DNA of 64,000 nucleotides from Ehretia macrophylla (GCA_037974665.1 CM075765.1:18179648-18243647), one strand, 5' to 3'; counted from the first letter of the stretch, positions 10,034 to 21,485 are shown. The notes: generated by a model not told the origin, from the sequence alone. A program made the numbers and translations.

Positions 10034-11091
10034 TCAAAGACCTGAAATGCAGAACCTCCTCTTGATAGTGTTCTGATGGCGATGATAGGGTCTTGTTTTG
10101 ATATCAAAATAACCAATGGCATAGGCAACTCCAATTGCAGAAAATAACCCAATAGGGTAACCAATTCTTGCAAATTTCAATGAAAACCATGTCTCCTCAG
10201 ATGATGATTCTGTTTCTGATCCAGGTGTTGGTGGTGTTGCAAGTTCACAAGAAACTTGGATTTGCACGCCACATAATCCACTATTGTTTGCGTGGTAGTT
10301 TGGATAATTGAAACTATCCATTTGAGGACTTTCTAGAATACGACCTGAAAGCCAGTTGTTACTCACGTCCAAAAAATTGAGCTCCAGAAATTTAGAAAAT
10401 GTTTGTGATATTTTACATGACAGGTTATTATGTGACAAATCTAAGGCCTTTATACTTTTCAATTCACCAAAAGATGTTGAAATTTATCCTGAGAATGAGT
10501 TGTATGAAAGGTTCAGCAACTTCAGGTCTTTGAGAGCAGTTAATGAAGAAGAAATCTTTCCTAATAAATGATTTTTGGATGGTCTAACAAAGAGTAAATG
10601 TCAAGGTTTTGACTAGATAAACCTTGTTTTGAATTCTTCCACTTAACTACGAGATCTCTTAACACAATGAGGTATGAGACATAATCTATAGTAAAACTAA
10701 AGTGGTCAAAGAAACTTGAGGAGATGTCTAGAGTATTAACCATGCCACTGAGATTACCTAAACTTGATGGAATACTTCCTTTAAGGTGGTTGTTGGAGTG
10801 GTCCAAAATTCGAAAGCTTGGAAGAATGGATAGATTATCAGATATTGAACCCTCAAGAGAATTGTTTCGCAAGTTTAGCACTTGCAAATAGGACAACTCA
10901 GAAAGAAATGCTGGGATTTCACCCGTAATCTTGTTGTCTTGGAGATCAAGATGCTCAAGATACTAAAATTTGGTTAGATTGTTGGGTAAATGACCCGAAA
11001 ACTCATTTTGGCCCAATGACAATATAACTGTGTTTCCACCAAAAGTTGTTGGTACCTCACCTGAAAATTTGTTTGAAGATAAATCAACAGT
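10034..11091 (-). pseudogene. LRR receptor-like protein C-terminal fragment, left arm
   Basis: Read on the minus strand from 11,091, this encodes about five extracellular leucine-rich repeats with the plant LxxLxLxxNxLxGxIP pattern (LDLQDNKITGEIP, LNLRNNSLEGSI, NHLKGSIPSSLGNLSG). It continues with the island and terminal repeats of Cf-type receptor-like proteins, then an acidic stretch, a membrane segment (GYPIGLFSAIGVAYAIGYF) and a short basic tail without a kinase. It lacks a start and signal peptide. A missing T near 10,578, relative to the right arm, shifts the frame, and several stops follow. Confidence 0.85.
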
Positions 11092-11175
11092 TTCTTTGCC
11101 AGCAAGTTTCTTTCAGTCTGATCTATAATTGATCTCTCACATAATAACTTTAACGGGAAAACCTTCCTTTCATAT

Positions 11176-12221
11176 GTTGATTTATCTTCAAACAAATTTT
11201 CAGGTGAGATACCAACGACTTTTGGTGCAAATACAGTTATATTGTCATTGGCCAAAATGTGTTTTCGGGTCATTTACCCAACAATCTGACCAAATTTTAC
11301 TATATTGAGCATCTTGATCTCCAAGACAACAAGATTACAGGTTAAATCCCAACATTTCTTTCTGAGTTGTCCTCTCTGCAAGTGCTAAACTTGTGAAACA
11401 ATTCTCTTGAGGATTCAATAATTGTTAATCTATCCATTCTTCCAAGCTTTTGAATTTTGGACCTTTCCAACAACCACCTTAAAGGAAGTATTCTATCAAA
11501 TTTAGGTAATCTCAGTGGTATGGTTAATACTCTAGACATCTCCTTAAGTTTCTTTGACCACTTCAGTTTTACTATAGATTATGTCCCATACATCATTGTG
11601 TTAAGAGATCTCGTAGTTAAGTGAAAGAAATCAAAACAAGGTTTATCTAGTCAAAACCTTGACATTTACCCTTTGTTAGACCTATCCAAAAATTATTTAT
11701 CAGAAAAGATTTCTTCTTCATTAGGTGCTCTTAAAGACCTAAAGTTGCTGAACCTTTCATACAACTCATTCTCAGGAGAAATTCCTACGTCTTTTGGTGA
11801 ATTAAAAAGTATAGAGACCTTAGATTTGTCACATAATAACTTGTCATGTAAAATACCACAAATATTTTCTAAGCTTCTAGAGCTCAATTTTTTGAACGTG
11901 AGCAACAATAGGCTTTCAAGTCGTATTCTAGAAAGTCCTCAAATGGATAGTTTCAATTATCCAAACTACTACGCAAACAATAATGGATTATGTGGCGTGC
12001 AAATCCAAGTTTCTTGTGAATTTGCAGCACCACCAACACCTGGATCAGAAACAGAATCACCATCTGAGGTGACATGGTTTTCATTGAAATTTGCAAGAAT
12101 TGGTTACCCTATTGGGTTACTTTCTGCAATTGGAGTTGCCTATGCCATTGGTTATTTTGATATCAAAACAAAGCCCCATCAGAACATTATCAGGAGAAGG
12201 TTCTTCATTTCAGGTCTTTGA
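11176..12221 (+). pseudogene. LRR receptor-like protein C-terminal fragment, right arm
   Basis: Mirror copy of the left-arm fragment. The 5' half has stops (for example TAA in place of GAA in an 'ITGEIP' repeat near 11,342). From 11,673 to 12,221 one open frame of 182 codons remains: two complete LRRs (LDLSKNYLSEKI, LNLSYNSFSGEIP), a terminal LRR (LDLSHNNLSCKIP), the C-terminal cap ending NNGLCGVQIQVSC, an acidic Ser/Glu spacer, a membrane helix and a basic cytoplasmic tail. Such receptor-like proteins normally detect extracellular ligands and act with partner kinases; this copy has lost the N-terminal ligand-binding repeats. Confidence 0.85.
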
Positions 12222-12843
12222 AAATGTAGAGCTAGCACTAAAAGAAATTCCAGATACAATCCATATTGTGACATGTTACTAAGTTATCAGTTCCAACCAT
12301 GTCATTTGTTGAAATATATCTAGATTTTAAAATAACTCTTATATCAAGTACTAGTTTTGGCTTGAATTGAGGAATTTCTGAGTTTCTTTATTAAACTAAG
12401 TTTCTTATTAGTCAAGTCCTTTGTTTTTGTTCATCAAGTTTTGAGCCCCAATAACGAGTAATTCAAGATTTAATCATTATTGTTTCTTTCTCTCTTCTAG
12501 ACTTACCGGTGTTGGTAGTTCCTAATTTCTTCCGCATATGTTTACATTTTTTTTTATTAACATCATTAACTTAGACTCAAAAAATAGATATGCATTGACA
12601 CGTCCAAGAAATTTCTCACAATGATATGGTAAGTCATGAGAATGTCTTATAAACGATTATCACTGTGTCTGACATGTAAACCAAACACATAACCATGATT
12701 GTTTGCAAACAAATAATCATTTGCAATCCATTTCCGGTAAGTCATATGTGATACGCGATGTAATGTAAAAACACATAGTTGTCAGTGTTTGTATAGTTTA
12801 ACCTTTCTTTTGTTACCAAGTCTTTTGAACAGAATGTTTTTAA

Positions 12844-13262
12844 CAGCTTGTTTGGATTGGCAATATTAATGGAAAGGAAAGGTTATGCAAATTTAGAAGA
12901 AGGAAAAGTTATGGAGGGTTTCAAAATCTCTTCATTTCCTTTAATGATAAGAATTTTGCAATCTTTTTTAAATTGGGGTGTTTGGAGGGAAAGGAAAGAT
13001 CTTGTTTAAAATGTCTCTTTTGTTCCTACATATCTCATAGTTATAAAAATAAAAAAGGGTATTTAAATAATTTTGAATTTAAAATTATCGTTTCTTTTCC
13101 TTTACTTCTCCGATCCAAACAAAAAATTATAATTTTTTTTTTATATTTTCATTATTATGTTTTTGCAATCTAAATAAGGTAATTCATTTACTGTCCTTTC
13201 TTTTATTTTTCTTCCTCCACTCTGCATTCCTTTCCTTTCCTTTTTGCAATCCAAACAGGGGG
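12844..13262. mobile_element. Tourist-like MITE, 419 bp
   Basis: Inverted ends (CTTGTTTGGATTG at the left, CAATCCAAACAGGGGG at the right) are flanked by TAA at 12,841-12,843 and 13,263-13,265. It has no gene. The ends resemble the MITE at 9,317-9,730 but the interiors differ. Related right-end sequence also occurs near 17,336 and 19,250. Confidence 0.75.
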
Positions 13263-13265
13263 TAA

Positions 13266-13995
13266 GGTTTGCAAATATACCAAATAACATAAGGGGAAAT
13301 AGGTACAAATCCTCCTTTGTTATTAGAAGGCATATGATCTCCTTCCCTTTCCTTCTCTCAACCATTCATTGAACCAAACATAACCTTAGACATAAGCAAA
13401 TTATTTGCACTAGATCTATTTTCTTACTAGAGAACAAGGCCCAAAATGTATATCCAGGAAAATTGCTAATAGGACATTTTTCCAATTCGCTATCAAATGA
13501 TTCAATCTGCTCAAGAGGGAAGCTATAATGCTGCTGCAGATTGGATTATAAAGCATGCCAAATTAGAAAAATTACCCCTTGACTGGTGCTATAAAATCCC
13601 CAAGCTTATAATTATTGTTTACAGTAATTTTCCCGGGGAATAGGTTAACTTTCTTAAATTAATACAATCACAATTTTTCTGACCAAAAAAGTTTACGAAT
13701 TTAGAATTTAGGAGGTTTAGGCCTAAATAAGATATAGTATTTACATGTACTGTACATGTTACCTGCATGTCATATGTAAACCCTTAATACTTGTAGTAAA
13801 TGGATGTTCGACTCTTAGAGATAACAAAATCTATCTATCTAGGGCAGCTATTAATCAAAATGTATTATGCATTGGTTAGTGAATTTTTTAGATAGACTAA
13901 GTTATCGTACTTAACTTTGAGGTGACTTCAGTGGTGGAGTTATGTACGAGTCAGCAGCCTTTATTGGCCTTATTTTTAATATATATATATATATA
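13266..13995. other. Intergenic, no gene seen
   Basis: No gene or repeat structure recognised other than an (AT)n tract at about 13,979-13,995, which forms the target of the Helitron-type end that follows. Confidence 0.5.
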
Positions 13996-14040
13996 CTAGT
14001 TAGGGCTGGCTCATGCATATGCACGGACTGAGCCCAATGT
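13996..14040 (-). mobile_element. Helitron-type 3' terminus, minus orientation
   Basis: Read on the minus strand, a GGGCTCAGTCCGTGCATATG stretch and an imperfect GTGCATATGCATG hairpin precede CTAACTAGT, so the element would end in CTAG (13,996-13,999) next to an (AT)n tract. The hairpin core matches the perfect one at 4,188-4,207. The element would extend to the right, with its 5' end unknown. Confidence 0.55.
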
Positions 14041-15103
14041 ATATTAAAATCATATTATACATAAAATTATTTACAACGAAAATCAACTTGTATCAATGAA
14101 TTAGATTAAACAGTGGTACATATAAAAATTCTAATATAGTTAATCAACTTGTTATGATACTTCTACCACTCTGTATTCTTCAAAAAGGGATAGACATGCG
14201 AGGGTAGTTGACGTTCATAGTAACAGCCATAAACAAAGTGCAACCTTTAGCTGTAGAAGCACTGGCAAAAAATAAAAGTTACCTGAAGTCCAGTATTTTT
14301 CACAAGCTCCTGCACTCCAATTGGTGCCTTCCCTCATGAACTTGTACAATTGATCAACAGCAAGGAAGATTCTATTAATTACCCATTTAACAAAGAGCTC
14401 AAACAACAAATGATAAGTGCGATTTATAGCTGCTTAGAATTTTATGTCAGCATTTGCAAATAAGTAATGTTATGTCTCAAATTTCTATCTCCAGAGACAA
14501 TGTCCTACCAATATTGTTGTTACTTGACGCAAAGAGAAGATAACATATAATTCAGTCCAGGAGACAATTGTACTAATCTTGATCTATAAATAGAAGCATT
14601 CCAAGTCATGCCATCATAGTAAGCAAGCTTAAAACAGCAATCCAACAACAATAGTGGGCAGAATCAAGTGGTGCCAATACATAGGAGTACTGAAAATCAC
14701 AAGAAATTTATAAAACCATACGGAAAGAGCATCCTAAAAGAAAAGGATGTAACTTCAAGAAATACATCCTGAATAACCAAAGTTGGACATCTGTATATTT
14801 ATGAGAAGTTGGTCCAATACATCCCTCTCCTTGTCAGAGTTTGGCATATTTAGAAGCCCATCAACAACCATCAATTTTGAGACATTTGTTCATTGTCGTG
14901 AAGAATAGAAATTATCCCACAAGGAAAATTGAAGAGCACCAATACTATCATGTTATTATTATAGGCTGTTCCACCTAATGCCAATTGCTTTTAAAATGGC
15001 ACCTCTTGATCTTAATTGATTATCAATATGTAGTCATGAAGTAAGGAACAACAGCATCAAATCCGAAAAAAGAAAAAGAAACCATTCACTGAACACTAAC
15101 CTT
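14041..15103 (-). other. Candidate Helitron interior, gene-fragment-like
   Basis: No complete gene. On the minus strand an exon-like stretch ends at a clean GT donor near 14,282 (codons ...YWTSG before GTAACTTT) inside a 64-codon open frame at 14,215-14,409, with no recognised domain. This could be a downstream exon of the small gene at 15,104-15,854, a captured fragment, or chance. Confidence 0.25.
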
Positions 15104-15854
15104 TTACTTTTTAGCGTCGACATACTTCTTCACACCCGGTACCAACCTGTGTTCACAAAACAAATCACCAACAAAAAACATAAATTCAGAAACAAAAATA
15201 AAAAATAAAAAAGACACATTTTTTCTTACATGCAAAAGGGATTGTTTAACATACAATAAACTTTAGCCTCCTTGATTAGTTGAGCCACCTCTTGTGGTGA
15301 AATGTGATATTTATACTATTTTTAAAAAGAGTTTCTCATATTTTACGGGGCCACGTGGTAACCTACATGATGTCTACTTATAGAAAAGGGAATTTTTTCA
15401 CGGCATGACCTCTGAATTTTGCAATCCTCACTCAGTAATATTCTTTGATATTATAGGGGAGTTCAGGGCGCAATGGTATCTGGTTCTACTCTGATCGTGT
15501 ACTATTGGTAGGTCAGTTTCTCAGGTTCTCAGGTCGAGTTTTCCACCCATATCAACATTTTTTATACACGAGCAACCTTCTTGCTCAAAGCTGGAAAATT
15601 ACCCACTTATATAGCCTTTGTTTTCTTTTCCTTTGATGTTTTCGCTGTTTTGGTGTTGTATACTATTTGATAACATGACCAACTGAGGAATTAGGCTTAC
15701 ATATCATTCAATCACATATACTAGACAACAGTAAAAGGTTTGTTATAAAATTGTTCCAGTAGAAAACTTCAAAGAGCACAAACTAACCAGCAGATCAGCA
15801 GCTTACCAGTGCTGCAACTTCTCTTCTTCCTGTGGATGGTCGTCGATCTAGCAT
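15104..15854 (-). CDS. Possible three-exon gene for a 49-residue protein
   Basis: Unrecognised. On the minus strand an ATG at 15,854 opens a 16-codon exon (15,854-15,807) ending at a GTAAGC donor. Exon 2 is 15,288-15,230, between AG and GTAAG, and exon 3 is 15,146-15,104, after ACAG, ending in TAA. Phases fit without any stop: 48 + 59 + 43 nt give 49 codons plus stop. The product starts MLDRRPSTGRREVAAL, has a moderately hydrophobic middle (VAQLIKEAKVYCMLNNPF) and a lysine-rich end (YVDAKK). An in-frame stop lies just before the ATG. It lies in the interval next to a minus-strand Helitron-type 3' end and may be captured. Chance agreement of splice sites is possible. Confidence 0.4.
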
Positions 15855-16569
15855 GTTTTATCCGGTGAACAGCTTTAATCTGCGGCGCATAAAATCGGCT
15901 GCTCTATATAAAGGAAGACTTGGTTGAGGGCAAGTGTGTAATTTTGCTTCGTTTCAATTAATCATCACATTGACAAAAAAAAAAAAAAAAAAAAAAAGAT
16001 ATTTCCATGTAACGAAAGTTAAATTTCTGACAAAAAAAGAAAAAGAAGAGCTGGCAAATACCCAGATAAGCCAAACAGAGCGAAAAATGTCATGCACCCG
16101 ATTTGGAAATGAGAGGGATGGGTTCCTAATTTTGTGATGACTATTTTGTCCCTTCTCTAACCTTCTAGTTACAATAATACCCTCATCCAAATACATCAGT
16201 TGCTGCTGCTTTTTTTTTTTTTTTTTTTCTTTAATAAGTCTGAGAGCTGCTTTTCTGGTAGAGTTAGCTAATATGGCTGCCGATGAACTCTTCAAGTCAC
16301 AGTCGACAAGGGGCATATGAAGCACTAGCCAAACAATTAAATTGTTCACTTCTCAAATAATTGAATTAGAGCTAATATGTCTTCGACACCATTGAGTATA
16401 AGATGGAATGTAATAGTTTGATCAAATGGTTTAACGTTGCAAAGAAGAAAGGAACGGAGGAAAAAATAAATAAATAATTCAGAAAACGGTAAATAATTCC
16501 CATCTATTTCCATGTCAATACAAACAAAGAAAAAATACATTCAAAGGGTGTGACTAGTAACGAATTATC
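15855..16569. other. Intergenic with A and T homopolymers
   Basis: Contains an A tract at about 15,976-15,997 and a T tract at about 16,211-16,228. The short frames spanning them are low complexity and unsupported. No gene seen. Confidence 0.5.
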
Positions 16570-17725
16570 TTGACAGAAAGAAACTCACTAATCAACTGCA
16601 TATTCTAATGGAAAGGAAGGGATGGGGAGGGATTTCCCCTTGTGTGATTCACGAAGGAGTTTTTTATTAGGAGTATTTTATAATTATCTTAAAGTTTTTC
16701 AAAAGAATAAAGTTAAATTATGAAAGTCTTTCTTATTAATTCTTTACCTAATTATTTTGTTATCGACATGAATATGAATATGAAAAGCGTACTCAAATAA
16801 TTTTATATTTGAAATTAGGGAGTAAGACATTAAAGTCCTTTAGATTTTGACTAAAATTGAATTAAGTTCCTCAATTATTTATTTCTCTTGTGAATTTGCT
16901 CAAAACTAATCCCATGAAGTGCTTTAACTAGAGATCGGCAAAATGGTAATTAAAGAAGGAAGGAAAGAAATCAATAACTTCTTTAATGAGTATTACATCA
17001 CAATTTAGAATTAGAGGGATAATCTCGTAAATTTTGGCTTTATCTCTTTGAAAGAAGGGGCACTTTCAGTTGTGTCAAAGTTTGTAATAACTTATCTTCT
17101 TTATACTACTATATCTCGAGTAAATAATTTTGTACGAAAACTATTGAATTTAATCACTTGCTCGATCCATACTGTAGATTTGACCAATCGTCCATTCTAC
17201 TAGTCAATTTTTACTCGGTGTAGAGCATAAACTTAAAAAAATGTGTATGATACAACAAGTAACCTTAAAGTGTGATGAAAAACTTCTTTATAAAGTTTTT
17301 TGTTTTTAGGCTTAGAAGTTGATAGTGGAATCTTAGTCCAAACAAGATGTAACAAATAACAAATGGAAAGTGACTCGATACCTCTTCTTTTCTAATTCTC
17401 TTTCTCAACAATCTTTTTTAGCTGTTATTTTCATTATTATTTTCAATTTCTTTGATCGAATTGGATGTCATATGAGTACATTATTTTTATTTAAATTTAT
17501 CTTTTCATAAACCTTTTTCTCAAGATGCTATTTCATAATCTTGCCCATGATGATTGACGATTCAAATTATTGCAAATAGTGTTTTCATAAATTAAACCAA
17601 ATTTTGTTCAAGAATACGTTTAAATGTGAGAGTTACGACCAAACCGGTTAATCCAAATATATTTATTCACAAGTGCCATTTTGTATTCATATGGTAGACG
17701 ATATTAAGGTTGGAGGTAATTAAAT
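16570..17725. repeat. Tandem segmental duplication, copy 1
   Basis: Collinear with 17,755-19,640. Shared landmarks in order are GGATGGGGAGGGATTTCCCC near 16,620, ACTCAAATAATTTT-like text, AAGTCCTTTAGATTTTG near 16,836, a GGAAAGTGAC word at about 17,365, TTCATAATCTTG near 17,530, ATTGACGATTCAAATTATT near 17,551 and GGTTGGAGGTA at about 17,709. No coding content. Part resembles the MITE right end at 13,070-13,262. Confidence 0.7.
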
Positions 17726-17754
17726 CTCATTTTAAAAATTAAAGGGCTTGACAA

Positions 17755-19640
17755 AAAAGGAAGGAACTCATCAATTGATTGCATATATATATATATATAG
17801 GGTTAATATCACTTTTGGTCCTTTATCTTTGAGCTCATTGACACTTTGGTCATTTATCTTCAAAAGTGAGACATTTTAGTCCCTTATCTTTTAAAGTTGA
17901 GACACCGTTAGTCCTTGTCGCTGATTCCGTTAAAAAAAGATAGAAAAAACATGTGATTGACCAAAATACCCCTACTACCACCACCGCTATTACCACCAAA
18001 TTGCAGGGGTATTTTGGTCAATCATAAGTTTTTTCTATTTTTTTTATGGCAATCAGGGACAAGTACTAATGGTGTCTCAACTTTAAAAGATAATAGACTG
18101 AAATTCTCACTTTTGAAGATAAAAGACCAAAATGTCAATGAGGTCAAAAATAAGAGACCAAATGTGATATTAATATATATATCAAAAGGAAATGAACGGA
18201 TGGGGAGGAGGGATTTCCCCTTGTTGGATTCAGTTTGGCAGGAGTTTTTATCAAGAGTATTTAATAATGCTCTTAATTTGGGGTTTTTTTTTTAAAGAAA
18301 AAAGTTGAATTGTGAATAGTCTTTGTTATCTTTTTATCTTGTTATCAACATGACTATATCAAAAAGGTACTCAAGTATTTTTGTATTTAAAAATAGTGAT
18401 TAAGACATCTAAGTCCTTTAAGTTTTGGCTAAACTCAATTAGGTTCGTTGATTTCTTTTTTCTTGTAAACACTTTCAAAACTAATTCCGTGAAATTTTTT
18501 CACCATAGATAGACAAAATGATAACTCTGCACCTATTTAAAAACCAAATATATAAAAATTAAAAATTAAAAAAACAAAAAGCAAAACAACCCCCGCAAAC
18601 CCCATACCGAAGGCCATGTAAACATCTTTTTTGTTGTGGATCAATTTGATGTTACAACTAAGAAGGAAAGAAATGAATCAATAGCCGAATCCTTCTTGAA
18701 TTGGTATTACACCACAATCAATCAATGGCTTCTTTAATTGGTATTACATCAGAATCAATCAATAGCTTCTTCATTTAGTATCGCAACGCATTTAATGTAG
18801 TCGTGTTCGTTTGGCTGGGGTTCGTGCTGTGTGTCCAAGATTAGCAAGTTTGGGTTGGGGGTTTGGTATACCCACCGTGCTGTTGGGTTGGGGGTGGGGA
18901 GGGGGCTATGGGTTGGTTTTTTCTTTTATTTGATTTTTTCAATTTTCCTTTGCAGGTAAATAAAATTAAGTTACTCTTGAGGGACCTATGATGGGGAAAA
19001 ATTTTAAAAAATAAATAAATAAGAGACCTAATTGGTTTTTAGCCAAAAAGTGAAAGGCCTAAATGTCTTAATCCCTTTAAAATTATCATTTCTTTTCCTA
19101 ATTTTCTCCAATCCAAATAATGAATCATAAAATTTTTCTATTTTTTTTATATTATTATTTTTTTGCAATCCAAATAAAGAAATTTTTTCCTTTCTTTTTC
19201 TTTATTTTTTTCCCTCTATCTTATTTCTTTTCCTTTTCCTTGCGTAATCCAAATAGAGTGTAACTGATGACAAATGGAAAGTGACCCTCTCTCTCTTTCT
19301 TTTTCCCTCTTTTTGAACAATTTTCTTTAGCTATTAATTTTTTATTAGTATTTTATTTATCTTTGATCAGATTGGATGCCATATGACTACATTATTTGTA
19401 TTTAAACATAGATATCATAAACATCTTTTCTCAAGATGCGCTATTTCATAATCTTGTCGATGATAATTGACGATTCAAATTATTACAAAAAGCATCCATG
19501 AATTAAACCAAATTTAATTCAAAGAATATGTTCAAATGTGTGAGTTGTGACCAAATTAGTTAACCCAAATATATTTATGCAGAAATGGCATTTTGATACA
19601 ATTGTAGAAAATATTGAGGTTGGAGGTAGTAGGCAAGTTT
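17755..19640. repeat. Tandem segmental duplication, copy 2
   Basis: Second copy of the block above, longer because it contains the 374-bp MITE at 17,800-18,173 and extra sequence at about 18,540-19,080. Landmarks repeat in the same order (GGGATTTCCCCTTG near 18,208, AAGTCCTTTAAGTTTTGG near 18,412, GACAAATGGAAAGTGACC near 19,268, ATTGACGATTCAAATTATTA near 19,468, GGTTGGAGGTAG near 19,619). No gene. Confidence 0.7.
17800..18173. mobile_element. Foldback MITE, about 374 bp
   Basis: Nearly the whole element is one inverted repeat. The left half starts GGGTTAATATCACTTTTGGTC and the right half ends with the inverse, ACCAAATGTGATATTAA. Arms are about 165 bp and meet around 17,980-18,000, where CCAAAATACCCCT faces AGGGGTATTTTGG. 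It lies in an (AT)n tract, so a 9-bp duplication cannot be proved. It sits only in copy 2 of the segmental duplication. The type is probably Mutator-like. Confidence 0.8.
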
Positions 19641-20290
19641 GAGAAATGGTGCATAAGACATAGAGTGTATTTCGTGAAATTTGGAGAAAATTACTCTCAT
19701 GTGCAAACCACATGCATGTGCCATGAAATTTTAGATGAAAAGGTGAAAAAGAACTAATGGTATTATACACACAAAAGATAAAGGACTACGACGTTATTGT
19801 TTTCAAGATCAAAGACCACCGACCATTTCGTGCAACTGTTCCAGGGCATGTTTTCACGTTTGTTTCATAGTCCATTGATTAAGGTAAAAGTTCATATAAA
19901 TGAATTTAGGTATATATTTAATGCTTAATATTTAATGATTAAGGTAAAAAGCTCTTTGCATTGCCCATCTCACGTCGAGGTCAAGGACAGCCAAATAAGG
20001 ATTATTTTATAATATCATAACGTTATAATGAGCAAAATTCATGAATTGTGAATTATTCAAATTATTTCATTATAAGTATATCAATAATTCACAACAGTTG
20101 AATCTTGTTCATAATGTTGTTATGCATATTTTTATTCCCCAATTGAAGCCCACATATTTTTAAAATTTTTATTTTATTTTATTTTGAAATCATTTCCCAC
20201 TTGAAAAAGTATATTTATAATTTTTCCAAAATGTTCATTTGTAAGATGTTGTCAACTAGATATTATCATGATCTTATAAATATAACTTCC
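19640..20290 (-). repeat. Orphan GDSL-upstream block
   Basis: Collinear with 33,196-33,350 plus 39,842-40,180 (upstream of the minus-strand GDSL pseudogene) and, inverted, with 44,620-45,360. Shared words include AAATTTGGAGAAAATTA, ATGCCATGAAATTTTAGATG-like text, CATGTTTTCACGTTTGTTTC, TTAAGGTAAAAG and TTGCATTGCCCA. No GDSL exon is attached to this copy. Its open frames are spurious. Confidence 0.65.
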
Positions 20291-21028
20291 AAAAAAAAGT
20301 TCATTAAAATTAGATTTTTCATTGAAACAAAGTAACAACATTTATAAGTCTAATTTTATTTAGATTTACCATTTTCTTTCTTCAACTTCCTATTTTTATT
20401 AATTTATATTCTTTTAATGTTATAGTTAAAATTTTATATTTATCATTGAAACAAAGTTACCACATTTATAATTCTAATTTTATTTAGATTTATTTTTGTT
20501 TTAACTTTATGTACTAAAATGTTTTGAAAAATATTTGTTATAGTGTGTTGGTAAAGTATTATATGTTTATTACTTTAAGATGGATTAACAAAACGGTGAG
20601 AAGAATAGAACTTCTAGGAATATACACAGTAGAAAGAAGTTGATCATTGAAAAAATATGAATCTATATAATCAAGGGTTGAAACAAAAACTTTTAGAATA
20701 TGAAAAATTTGTGTTAGTAGATCCCCGTGAACTAAAATGAGGATTAAGAAAGACCAAAAACTCTACTAATCTCTTTTTTGTTTTAATTAATAGGTACTTG
20801 GTGGGTTCTTAACGTATTTAGCCCCTATTAAGGGGGAGAAATATAATTGCAAGGGCAAGATAATTAGCAGAGATTATGTATGAGATTAGTATAAGATTCT
20901 ATACAGTGATATATATGTACTTAGAAGATGAACGGCGATAATCCTTTCTTACTGTCTTAGGTTTGTGCATCTTTGATTGTCGTCGGGGTTCTCCTTGAAC
21001 TGGTAGACTTAATCCCTTCCATAGGCTT
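20291..21028. other. AT-rich intergenic, no gene seen
   Basis: AT-rich sequence up to the gypsy element. An ATCATTGAAACAAAGT-type stretch is present twice (about 20,321 and 20,441), each followed by ACATTTATAA and TCTAATTTTATTTAGATTTA, indicating a diverged tandem repeat of about 115 bp. Confidence 0.5.
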
Positions 21029-21465
21029 TGACGAGGGAGGTCACCGAGCTGAGGTAAGCCAACCTAAGTTGAATGGGACTATGTCAGTGAAGGCCCGACC
21101 TGGATGCCAACTCGGACGCACCCCGACCCAGGAAAATCCCCGACCTCTGTGCCAACGGTTCTGATAAGATATAAAGTTACGCCACATTAAATACTGTCAG
21201 ATCCGAATTTAGTATAAATAGAGCTCTAACCCCCACATTTAAGAAGTAACTCGCCATTAATGCTCTCAACTACTTTGCCAGCTCGGACATACTAATTATT
21301 CGCACGCCCGAGGGGAAAATCCGGGTCGTCACCCCGCCTTTTCATTCCCTTCCTTTGTGCAGGTCAAGCAGCCGACCTCAAGGTTCAGCTTGGCAAGTGG
21401 ACCTGAGAATCCAGCTCGGCAGGAGTAGCCATCCAACCTCAACTGTAAGATTCCTAACCTCGACA
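21029..21465 (+). repeat. 5' LTR of the gypsy element
   Basis: 437 bp, from TGACGAGGGAGGTCACC to TAACCTCGACA. It matches 30,314-30,768 along its length with scattered substitutions and small indels. A likely TATA box, AGTATAAATAGAG, lies at about 21,210-21,222, consistent with an internal promoter. Confidence 0.93.
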
Positions 21466-21467
21466 GC

Positions 21468-21485
21468 TTGGCGTCGTCTGTGGGG
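21468..21485 (+). other. Primer-binding site of the gypsy element
   Basis: TTGGCGTCGTCTGTGGGG lies two bases after the 5' LTR. It resembles the TGGCGCCG-type primer sites common in plant gypsy elements, with one change (GCGTC for GCGCC). Confidence 0.65.

Larger units (their letters stand above)
9144..12694. repeat. 3.5-kb palindrome of LRR receptor-like-protein fragments
   Basis: Left arm 9,144-11,091 and right arm 11,176-12,694 are inverted copies separated by an 84-bp spacer. The inner edge is AAATCAACA on the left and TGTTGATTT on the right; the outer edge is GGTTATG at 9,144 and CATAACC ending at 12,694. Without the MITE in the left arm (9,317-9,730) the arms are about 1.53 and 1.52 kb. 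The truncated 5' ends of the two LRR fragments face each other at the centre and transcription would diverge. Confidence 0.92.

Noticed and set aside
15954-16349. 131-codon minus-strand frame
   Set aside because: Dominated by lysine and phenylalanine runs from the A and T homopolymers at 15,976 and 16,211.
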